From JBBDXS01 sp040902195 (GTDB lineage: Bacteria > Chloroflexota > Dehalococcoidia > DSTF01 > RBG-16-68-14), in NCBI GenBank assembly GCA_040902195.1, contig JBBDXS010000004.1, forward strand, positions 62,001-126,000: a stretch of 64,000 bases of DNA, in the 5' to 3' direction. Below are positions 58,130-64,000 of the stretch, in pieces. A program made the translations under genes and the position numbers. The notes beneath the pieces are model-generated. The model was not told the DNA's origin and ran no database searches. It worked only from the letters and a program-made list of their open reading frames with translations. Every line of letters begins with the position of its first letter. Within the stretch, counting starts at the first letter, position 1.

Positions 58130-59320
58130 ATGCCCGAGATTTTCTCGCTGGCGTTGTTCGAGCGCGTGAGCCGCGTGCTCGTCGCGCGCCGCAAGGCAGA
58201 CCGGCCGCCCTTCGCGGACGAGTGGCTCCTACCCGGCGCGATCGTCGAGAACGACGCTGCTGCGGAGGAAGCGCTCGCCGGCCATCTCTATCGCGAGCTC
58301 GGTATCGAGGCCGAGGACGTCGACTTCGCGGAGACGCTCTATCTCGAGGACGAGGCGACGGGCCGCCGCTGCGTTGCGAACGTGTTTCGCGTGCCAAAGA
58401 CGCCCGGCGAGCTGCGCTTTCGCGCCGCCGGCGACTACGACGACGTGCGCTGGCTGACCAACGAGGAGCTCGCGGGCGTCGCGATGCCCGCCGTGCTGCG
58501 CGACTGGCTGCTGGGCGCTCGATTGCCCGCGCAGTCCGTTCGGCCGCAGCCCCTCCCCGCGATCGCGGAGCCGCCCGACAACCGGGCGGCGTGGAACAGC
58601 ATCTCGCGCCCGTACCAGGACCGCTATCTCCTGCCCACGGACCGTCTCGTCTGGGGCCCGCGCGCGCCGGATGAGAGCGAGCTACAGCTTCTGGGCAAGG
58701 TCTCCGGCAAACGCGTGATCGTGCTCGGCTGCGGCGGCGGGCAGGACTGCATCGTGCTCGCGAAGGGGGGCGCGCAAGTCACCGGCATCGATCTGTCCGA
58801 CCGCCAGATCGAGTACGGCCGCCGCCTCGCGGAGCGCGAGGGCGTGATCGTCACGCTGGTCCAGGGCAACGCGGAGGAGCTGCATGGCATTGAGGACGAA
58901 AGCTACGAGCTCGCCGTCTCCGTTCAGACGCTGAACTACGTCGAGCACGTCGACCTCGCGTTTGCCGAGGCGCATCGTGTGCTGAAGCCGGGCTCGCCGT
59001 TCGTGTTCAGCGTCCACCACCCGTTCGACGCGACGCTCGAGGACCAGCCGCCGTACGGCGTCGCGAAGAGCTACTGGCAGCCCGCACTCGACTGGCACTG
59101 GGACTTCCCGGAGGCGAAGGTCTCCGCGCGCATGCGTTCGTGGTATCGGCCCGTGAGCGAGTGGTTCTCGCTCCTTACGGACGCCGGGTTCCATGTCGAG
59201 CGCGTGCTCGAGCCGAAGCCCGTCGCCGACACGCGAGAGCCCTGGCGCAACTTGGGCGCGCCGTCGAGCAAAGCGGAGCTGATACCGGACACGCTGATCC
59301 TGAAAGCAATAAGGTTATGA
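58130..59320 (+). CDS. Fusion of a degenerate Nudix domain and a SAM-dependent methyltransferase
   Basis: The 396-residue product has two parts. Residues 1-135 follow a Nudix fold ('EIFSLALFERVSRVLVARRK', 'WLLPGAIVEN'), but the catalytic box is degenerate. Where REUxEE is expected the sequence reads GHLYRE, so hydrolase activity is doubtful. Residues about 150-396 form a class-I methyltransferase: 'VIVLGCGGGQDCIVLAKGGAQVTGIDLSDRQIEYGR' with motif I, and 'LKPGSPFVFSVHHPFD'. It lies between trpE and trpG, with trpG overlapping its stop. Substrate unknown. Confidence 0.8.
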   Translation: MPEIFSLALFERVSRVLVARRKADRPPFADEWLLPGAIVENDAAAEEALAGHLYRELGIEAEDVDFAETLYLEDEATGRRCVANVFRVPKTPGELRFRAAGDYDDVRWLTNEELAGVAMPAVLRDWLLGARLPAQSVRPQPLPAIAEPPDNRAAWNSISRPYQDRYLLPTDRLVWGPRAPDESELQLLGKVSGKRVIVLGCGGGQDCIVLAKGGAQVTGIDLSDRQIEYGRRLAEREGVIVTLVQGNAEELHGIEDESYELAVSVQTLNYVEHVDLAFAEAHRVLKPGSPFVFSVHHPFDATLEDQPPYGVAKSYWQPALDWHWDFPEAKVSARMRSWYRPVSEWFSLLTDAGFHVERVLEPKPVADTREPWRNLGAPSSKAELIPDTLILKAIRL

Positions 59321-59883
59321 TCCTCCTGCTCGATAACTACGACAGCTTTACCTACAACCTCTACCAGTACCTCTCCGAGCTGGGGGCTGACGTGCGCGTG
59401 CTACGCAACGACCAGGCGACCGTGGCCGAGATCGAATCGATGGCGCCGGAACGCATCGTCATCTCGCCGGGGCCGGGCACGCCCAAGGACGCCGGCATCA
59501 GCGTTGAGTTGATCGAGCGCTTGGCCGGCAAGCTCCCGATATTCGGCGTCTGTCTCGGTCACCAGTGCATCGGCGAGGCGTTTGGCGCCGTCGTCGCGGG
59601 CGCCGGCGAGATCATGCACGGCAAGAGCAGCACGATCGAGCACGACGGCAAGGGCGTCTTTCGCGGCCTGCCCAACCCGATCGAGGCGATTCGCTACCAC
59701 TCGCTCGCCATCCAGCCTGACAGCGTACCGGAGGCCCTGGAGGTCTCGGCGTGGAGCGACAGCGGCGTGATTATGGGCGTCCGTCACCGCGAGTACGCCA
59801 TCGAGGGCGTCCAGTTCCACCCCGAGAGCATCATGACCGCGGACGGGAAGGTTATACTAAAGAACTTCCTGGAGATGTGGTGA
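59317..59883 (+). CDS. trpG: Anthranilate synthase glutaminase component
   Basis: TrpG hydrolyses glutamine to supply ammonia to TrpE. The 188-residue class-I glutaminase has 'LLLDNYDSFTYNLYQYL', 'VISPGPGTPKDAG', the nucleophile in 'FGVCLGHQCIGEAFG', and 'EGVQFHPES'. The ATG overlaps the stop of the methyltransferase gene. It is followed by a toxin-antitoxin pair rather than trpD. Confidence 0.96.
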   Translation: MILLLDNYDSFTYNLYQYLSELGADVRVLRNDQATVAEIESMAPERIVISPGPGTPKDAGISVELIERLAGKLPIFGVCLGHQCIGEAFGAVVAGAGEIMHGKSSTIEHDGKGVFRGLPNPIEAIRYHSLAIQPDSVPEALEVSAWSDSGVIMGVRHREYAIEGVQFHPESIMTADGKVILKNFLEMW

Positions 59884-59908
59884 CATATAGACATAGATAT
59901 GATACTAT
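59880..59908 (+). promoter_or_regulatory. Promoter of the toxin-antitoxin pair inside the trp operon
   Basis: GTGACA and TACTAT are 17 bases apart in a strikingly AT-rich patch. Repeated ATAG/CTAT words (TATAG...CTATA, 59886-59909) could form the operator for the ribbon-helix-helix antitoxin. An AGGGTG ribosome site precedes the ATG at 59928. Confidence 0.55.
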
Positions 59909-59927
59909 ACCATCGGAGGGTGCAGAT

Positions 59928-60257
59928 ATGAACAAGAAGCTGATGGTGTATATGGACGAGGACATGCATGAAGATCTCCGCCAGTTGGCCTTCGAGAAGA
60001 AGACCACCATGGCGGCCCTCGTGCGCTATGCTCTCGACAAAGCCTTCGAGGATGACCTCGACCGCATTGGCGCTGAGCGAGCCCTTGAGGAAGCAGCACG
60101 TCATCCAGAAGACGTTATGACTCTGGAGCAGTACGCGGAGAAGCGGGGGATTGAGCTACCGAGTCGATCTAACGCCGCGAGCAAGTCGCGATCTCGCAAA
60201 GTTGCCGAAGGACGTGGCAGCTACGGCCCTCGCGCGTCTCGCGGCCTTAACCGATGA
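59928..60257 (+). CDS. Ribbon-helix-helix (CopG/RelB-like) antitoxin
   Basis: The 109-residue protein begins with an RHH DNA-binding fold ('KKLMVYMDEDMHEDLRQLAFEKKTTMAALVRYALDKAF'), then a toxin-binding helix ('ERALEEAARHPEDVMTLEQYAEKRGIELP'). The last roughly 30 residues are basic and low complexity. They overlap the toxin gene by 107 bases, which is unusual; most antitoxins end near 'RGIELP', so a lost stop codon is possible. It should repress its own promoter. Confidence 0.75.
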   Translation: MNKKLMVYMDEDMHEDLRQLAFEKKTTMAALVRYALDKAFEDDLDRIGAERALEEAARHPEDVMTLEQYAEKRGIELPSRSNAASKSRSRKVAEGRGSYGPRASRGLNR

Positions 60258-60411
60258 TCCGAGACCTCGGCAATCGACAAAGCTCAGAAGTGTCCCTCCC
60301 CGGTGGCGTCTTCGGTTCGGATCGTATCGCGCGATCTATGGGATTGCCGACAGGGACCGGACGGTACTCGTCTTTCGCATCGTTCGTCGATCCGAAGATA
60401 CGTACGACTGA
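60151..60411 (+). CDS. RelE/ParE-family toxin
   Basis: The 86-residue protein has the RelE/ParE pattern 'YRVDLTPRASRDLAKLPKDVAATALARLAAL', 'PPRWRLRFGSYRAIYGIADRDRTVLVFRIVRR'. It is either an mRNA interferase or a gyrase poison; the basic and aromatic residues (RLRFGSYR) favour RelE-type. Start is TTG with GGGGG ahead, within the antitoxin gene. It ends 16 bases before trpD. Confidence 0.8.
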   Translation: MSYRVDLTPRASRDLAKLPKDVAATALARLAALTDDPRPRQSTKLRSVPPRWRLRFGSYRAIYGIADRDRTVLVFRIVRRSEDTYD

Positions 60412-60426
60412 TTCGACGGTAGAAGC

Positions 60427-61452
60427 ATGATCCGTGACGCCATCGCCACGCTTGTGGACGGGATCGACCTCTCGGAGGAGGAGACGTCCGCGTGCATGCA
60501 GGAGATCATGTCCGGCGAGGCGACGCCCGCGCAGCTGGCGGCCTTCCTCGTCGCGCTGCGGCTCAAGGGCGAGACGGTCGATGAGATCGCGGGCCTCGCG
60601 CGCGTTATGCGCGAAAGGGCGCTCCGAGTCGATGTCCCAGGCCCGCTCCTCGATACCTGCGGCACCGGCGGCGACGCGTCAGGTACGTTCAACGCCAGCA
60701 CGGCGGCCGCCTTCGTCGCGGCGGGCGCCGGCGCGCGCGTCGCGAAGCACGGCAATCGCGCGATGAGCAGCGCCTGCGGCAGCGCCGACGTGCTCGAGGC
60801 GCTCGGCGTGAAGATCGATCTCGGACCGGAGGGCGTCGCGGCATGTATCGAGCAGGCAGGGATAGGCTTCATGTTCGCGCAGACGTTCCATCCCGCGATG
60901 AAGCACGCCGCGCTCGCACGACGTGAGATAGGCGTGCGCACGGTGTTCAACATCCTCGGGCCGCTGACGAACCCGGCCGGCGCGCAGTCGCAGGTCCTCG
61001 GCGTGGGCGATCCGTCGCTCGCCGAGAAGCTCGCCGAGGTGCTCGGGCGGCTCGGCACGAAGCACGCGCTCGTCGTCCACGGCGAGGACGGCCTCGATGA
61101 GGTCAGCGCCAGCGCGACGACGGTCGTCTACGAACTCAAGGACGGCCACGTGACCGTCTCGCGCGTCGAGCCACGCGAGCTAGGCCTGGCGCTGCATCCT
61201 ATCGACGACGTGCGCGGCGGCTCCGCCGAGGAGAACGCGCTCGCGCTGCGCCGCGTGCTCGATGGCGAAGGCGCTGCGCTGCGCGACTTCACGCTGCTCA
61301 ACGCGGCCGCCGCGCTCATCGCGGGTGACCTCGCGCGCGATTTCAAGGAAGGCATCGCCCTCGCTGGGAAATCGATCGACTCCGGCGCCGCAAAAAACAA
61401 GCTCGAGGCGCTCGTGCAAGTCTCGAACGCTTCGCCCGCAGGTCAGGCTTGA
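60427..61452 (+). CDS. trpD: Anthranilate phosphoribosyltransferase
   Basis: TrpD joins anthranilate to PRPP. The 341-residue product has 'LDTCGTGGDASGTFNASTAAAFVAAGAG' (PRPP-binding loop), 'KHGNRAMSSACGSADVLEALG', and 'RTVFNILGPLTNPA'. The stop codon lies in the centre of a REP-like palindrome (61442-61459), so the last residues (PAGQA) come from that repeat. Confidence 0.96.
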   Translation: MIRDAIATLVDGIDLSEEETSACMQEIMSGEATPAQLAAFLVALRLKGETVDEIAGLARVMRERALRVDVPGPLLDTCGTGGDASGTFNASTAAAFVAAGAGARVAKHGNRAMSSACGSADVLEALGVKIDLGPEGVAACIEQAGIGFMFAQTFHPAMKHAALARREIGVRTVFNILGPLTNPAGAQSQVLGVGDPSLAEKLAEVLGRLGTKHALVVHGEDGLDEVSASATTVVYELKDGHVTVSRVEPRELGLALHPIDDVRGGSAEENALALRRVLDGEGAALRDFTLLNAAAALIAGDLARDFKEGIALAGKSIDSGAAKNKLEALVQVSNASPAGQA

Positions 61453-61459
61453 GCCTGAC
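61442..61459. repeat. REP-like palindrome forming the trpD stop codon
   Basis: GTCAGGCT-TG-AGCCTGAC; the TGA at 61450-61452 is the trpD stop. Identical arms occur at 16382-16399 inside the thrS T-box leader. Confidence 0.75.
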
Positions 61460-61473
61460 GGAGATGAAAATCC

Positions 61474-62316
61474 ATGGCTGACACAATCGAGACCGGCACG
61501 ATCCTGGACCGTATCGTCTTCGACAAGCGCGAGGAGCTCGAGCGGCGCAAGCAGCAGGAACCCATCGATGCGCTGAAGCGGCGCATCGCCGCGCTGGACG
61601 AACAGTGGAGCCTGACGCGAGCGATCCTCGAGGGGCCGCGCGGCCCGCACGCCGGTGGCAAGCGCATCCAGCTCATCGCCGAGATCAAGAAAGCGTCGCC
61701 GTCGAAGGGCCGGCTCGTCTCCGTGCTGGAGCACCGCGCCATGGCGCGCACCTACACGATCGGCGGCGCGGCGGGCATCTCGGTCGTGACGGAGCACAAG
61801 CACTTCCAGGGCGAGGTCCAGTGGCTGCTCGATTGCCGCGACAGCATGAAGGGCTACTACCCCGGCGGCCGCCCGTCGATGCTGCGCAAGGACTTTCTGT
61901 TCGATCCGTACCACTTGTGGGAGGCGCGCGGCTACGGCGCCGATGCCGTCTTGCTCATCGTCGCTATCCTCGAAGACGCGCAGCTCCGCGACCTCATCGC
62001 GCAGGCGCGCGAGCTGGAGATGGACGCGCTCGTCGAGGTGCACGACGAGGCGCAGGTCGAGCGCGCGCTGGCGGCCGGCGCCGAGCTGATCGGCATCAAC
62101 AACCGCGACCTGCGCACGTTCGATGTCGATCTCGCGACGACCGAGCGCCTGCGCCCGCTCATTCCGAACGACAAGTGCGTCGTAAGCGAGAGCGGCATCC
62201 TCAACAAGGACGACGTTGAGCGGCTCGCGAACTGCGGCGTGCACGCAGTGCTCGTCGGCGAGGCGCTCATCACGTCCAACGACGTGCGCGAAAAGATGCG
62301 CGAGTTCTTGCTATGA
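61474..62316 (+). CDS. trpC: Indole-3-glycerol phosphate synthase
   Basis: TrpC closes the indole ring. The 280-residue barrel protein has 'LIAEIKKASPSKGRL', 'SVVTEHKHFQGEVQWL', 'LRKDFLFDPYHLWEA', and 'LIGINNRDLRTFDVDL', with the catalytic lysines and glutamates in place. Its stop overlaps trpF by ATGA. Confidence 0.96.
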   Translation: MADTIETGTILDRIVFDKREELERRKQQEPIDALKRRIAALDEQWSLTRAILEGPRGPHAGGKRIQLIAEIKKASPSKGRLVSVLEHRAMARTYTIGGAAGISVVTEHKHFQGEVQWLLDCRDSMKGYYPGGRPSMLRKDFLFDPYHLWEARGYGADAVLLIVAILEDAQLRDLIAQARELEMDALVEVHDEAQVERALAAGAELIGINNRDLRTFDVDLATTERLRPLIPNDKCVVSESGILNKDDVERLANCGVHAVLVGEALITSNDVREKMREFLL

Positions 62317-63050
62317 CACGCGTGAAGATCTGCGGCTGCATGCGCATCGATGACGCGCTGGCGGCGAAGGACGCCGGCGCCGACTTCGTCGGCCTCATGT
62401 TCGCGCCGAACAGCCGCCGCCGCCTCGATATCGAGGAGGCGCAGGCGATAGTCGCCGCGCTCGGCAGGCCGCTGCGCGAGATCGAGCAGCCCGAGCCGCC
62501 GCCGCTCTACCACGGCCCCGAGGGCGACGCCGTCGAGTGGTTCCGTCACGGCGCGGAGGCGCTCGACCGGCTGCTCGCGCGCAAGCGGCCGCTCACGGTC
62601 GGTGTGTTCGAGGACCAGTCGATGGAAGAGGTCAACACGATCGCGGACGACGCCGGTCTCGATCTGGTGCAGCTCTCCGGACGCGAGTCGTGGGCCGACT
62701 GCCTGATGGCCAATCGACAGGTGATCAAGGCTGTCGAGGCGCGAGCGGGAGTTTCGGACCCGCTCGATGGTATCGAGGCGGGCACGGCGATCGCCTGTCT
62801 GCTCGATACGAGCCGCGGCCGGGGCGTCGAGCTTGACCGCGATGTCGCCGCCGATGTTGCGGCGCGCGTGCCGGTGTGGCTGGCGGGCGGCCTCACGCCG
62901 GAGGGCGTCGGTGATATCATTCGTCGCATGCGGCCCTGGGCGGTGGACGTATCGAGTGGTGTGGAGACGGGCGGAGAGAAGGACGCGGACAAGATCCGCG
63001 CGTTCATACAAGCGGCCAGGATGGCCGGTGTTCCCGAAAGGAGCAGGTAA
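62313..63050 (+). CDS. trpF: Phosphoribosylanthranilate isomerase
   Basis: TrpF performs the Amadori rearrangement before TrpC. The 245-residue product has 'VKICGCMRIDDALAAKDAGADFVGLMFAP' (with the catalytic Cys), the Asp of 'CLLDTSRGRGVELD', 'WLAGGLTPEGVGDIIRRM', and 'VDVSSGVETGGEKDADKI'. A roughly 35-residue insertion rich in Pro and charged residues ('EIEQPEPPPLYHGPEGDAVEW', about 52-72) makes it longer than usual. trpA and trpB do not follow. Confidence 0.94.
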   Translation: MTRVKICGCMRIDDALAAKDAGADFVGLMFAPNSRRRLDIEEAQAIVAALGRPLREIEQPEPPPLYHGPEGDAVEWFRHGAEALDRLLARKRPLTVGVFEDQSMEEVNTIADDAGLDLVQLSGRESWADCLMANRQVIKAVEARAGVSDPLDGIEAGTAIACLLDTSRGRGVELDRDVAADVAARVPVWLAGGLTPEGVGDIIRRMRPWAVDVSSGVETGGEKDADKIRAFIQAARMAGVPERSR

Positions 63051-63487
63051 TGCCCGAGCAACAGATCGAGATCAACACGCCGGCGGAGAAGGTCTTCAAC
63101 TACCTCGCTGACATCAGCAAGCACGGGGAATGGGGCAACCCCTCGCAGAAGCTCCAGGTGGAGAAGACATCCGAGGGGCCGGTCGGGCAGGGTTCGACGT
63201 TTAAGTCGGTCGGCCAGCAATTCGGTCAGCAGAACGACACCGTCACGATCACGGAGTACGTACCGGGCCAGCGCGTCGTCTACGAGTCCCAGGGCAAGGC
63301 GGGTCATATCCGCCACACGTTCGAGCTGTCGCCGTCCGGCGGCGCTACGCAGGTGACGAAGCGGTTCGATGTCGTCAAGGCGGGCTTTCCGTTCGTGATC
63401 TTCCAGCCGATCGTCAAGACGTTCATCCTGCCCGGTGCGCTGCAGAGCGACCTCCAGCGCATCAAGGCGAAGATGGAGGGCAGTTAG
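63050..63487 (+). CDS. SRPBCC-family (START-like) protein
   Basis: The 145-residue product begins 'QQIEINTPAEKVFNYLADISKHGEWG', typical of polyketide cyclase/SRPBCC proteins. It has central beta strands and ends in a long helix ('ALQSDLQRIKAKMEGS'). Its start overlaps the trpF stop, so it is at the end of the trp operon. Ligand unknown. Confidence 0.8.
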   Translation: MPEQQIEINTPAEKVFNYLADISKHGEWGNPSQKLQVEKTSEGPVGQGSTFKSVGQQFGQQNDTVTITEYVPGQRVVYESQGKAGHIRHTFELSPSGGATQVTKRFDVVKAGFPFVIFQPIVKTFILPGALQSDLQRIKAKMEGS

Positions 63488-63537
63488 GCCCTGCCAAACT
63501 GTTCGCGCTATGACTCTGCGAAATGAAGCAAAGCCTC

Positions 63538-63568
63538 GTAGGGACAGACCTTCAGGTCTGTCCGGCCC
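63538..63568. repeat. REP-like palindrome, copy 1 next to the RAYT gene
   Basis: GTAGG, then GGACAGACC-TTCA-GGTCTGTCC (stem 63542-63563), then GGCCC. It is identical over 31 bases to the copy at 63601. Confidence 0.85.
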
Positions 63569-63600
63569 CGGCAATGACGCTGGGATTGGCCGGCCGCGCC

Positions 63601-63631
63601 GTAGGGACAGACCTTCAGGTCTGTCCGGCCC
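63601..63631. repeat. REP-like palindrome, copy 2 next to the RAYT gene
   Basis: It is the same 31-base element as at 63538, in the same orientation, starting 63 bases later and ending 62 bases before the transposase ATG. Confidence 0.85.
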
Positions 63632-63692
63632 TTACGATCACGCCGCGAATCGTCCTTCGGCGCTAGGGCCTGAGCGCCGCTCGTCGCCCCGT

Positions 63693-64000
63693 ATGCAAGG
63701 CTTCGATTACATGGGTCCGTACGCCTACAGCGTGACGATCACAACCGCGAAACGGCAAAAGGCGTTCGTATCACAGGCGATTGTAGCTGAGGTCCACGAA
63801 GCATTGACCGAAGCGGCGGCGCTCCACGATTTCGAGATCCGAGCCTACTGCTTCATGCCCGACCACCTGCACCTGCTGATGGAAGGCTCTGAGGGCTCTT
63901 CGCTGATCCGCATGGTCAAGCGCTTCAAACAGCTTTCCGCTCATCGGTATCGAAACTGGGTTGGCCGGAGTTTGTGGCAGCGCAGCTACTACGATCATCT
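63693..64000 (+). CDS. REP-associated tyrosine transposase (RAYT), 5' part only
   Basis: The 102 residues before the window end match the Y1/IS200-like RAYT group: 'YSVTITTAKRQKAFV', the HUH motif 'FMPDHLHLLME' (His58, His60), 'SLIRMVKRFKQLSAHRYR', and 'LWQRSYYDH'. RAYTs are single-copy, domesticated relatives of IS200 transposases that act on REP hairpins. The gene runs off the right edge, so the C-terminus and catalytic tyrosine cannot be checked. It follows two identical REP-like repeats. An ATG at 63711 is an alternative start. Confidence 0.85.
   Translation, partial: MQGFDYMGPYAYSVTITTAKRQKAFVSQAIVAEVHEALTEAAALHDFEIRAYCFMPDHLHLLMEGSEGSSLIRMVKRFKQLSAHRYRNWVGRSLWQRSYYDH

Noticed and set aside
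63538..63631. Two identical 31-base repeats with a 32-base gap, like a mini CRISPR array
   Set aside because: Only two units, strongly palindromic over most of their length, no cas genes, and a RAYT gene is adjacent. REP-like repeats explain them better.

Overview
The window is high-GC, densely packed bacterial DNA. Many genes overlap by an ATGA or GTGA and most lie in short operons. Gene content suggests a member of the Chloroflexota, possibly Dehalococcoidia-like: T-box leaders, a PheS with a four-cysteine insertion, HspR with a one-repeat DnaJ, PdxST, and stand-alone biotin carboxylase plus carrier protein. This placement is an inference, not a phylogeny. The window holds no rRNA, CRISPR array or prophage.

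Layout. 1-3.2 kb: a class-III aminotransferase (cut by the window edge), a DapB-like dehydrogenase, a TPR protein and moeA. 3.4-4.6 kb: a lower-GC Mrr-like nuclease island. 4.7-12.7 kb: core translation genes (pheS, pheT, rplT, rpmI, infC) and an acyl-CoA carboxylase pair. 12.8-16.6 kb: nhaA, then thrS with a small membrane protein under a Thr T-box. 16.6-17.1 kb: tRNA-Val, tRNA-Lys and tRNA-Leu. 17.1-30.5 kb: oppD/oppF ATPases, a VOC/DinB/HxlR group, lepA, an EamA transporter, an ABC exporter, tmk, an R3H ATPase, a GNAT protein, and pdxT/pdxS. 30.6-35.8 kb: uspA, two trkA genes, pheA, an Fpg-type glycosylase, an unknown gene and an HNH nuclease. 35.8-45.9 kb: a flavoprotein, gdh, clpC, an accessory cassette, hspR, dnaJ and a dapA homologue. 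46-53.7 kb: a secreted dockerin-repeat protein, nadB-nadC behind a perfect palindromic operator, a small kinase, a PAP2 phosphatase, CvpA and comM. 54-63.5 kb: an archaemetzincin-like membrane protein, then a Trp T-box reading into trpS-trpE-(Nudix/methyltransferase)-trpG-(toxin-antitoxin)-trpD-trpC-trpF. 63.5-64 kb: two identical palindromic repeats and the 5' end of a REP-associated tyrosine transposase (RAYT).

The most unusual theme is a dispersed family of small palindromes, many with a central CTT/AAG-type core. Doublets spaced 63-65 bp occur at 9.2, 21.1 and 63.5 kb, and the last sits next to the RAYT gene. Members of the family have landed inside both T-box leaders, and one supplies the stop codon of trpD. 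A second theme is operon remodelling. The trp operon carries a degenerate-Nudix/methyltransferase fusion and a toxin-antitoxin pair with its own promoter. The heat-shock operon carries a cassette of unknown membrane, zinc-ribbon and lipoprotein genes, with the 5' end of clpC duplicated as a 54-bp direct repeat. infC has no usual start codon ahead of its conserved N-terminus and probably uses ATA.
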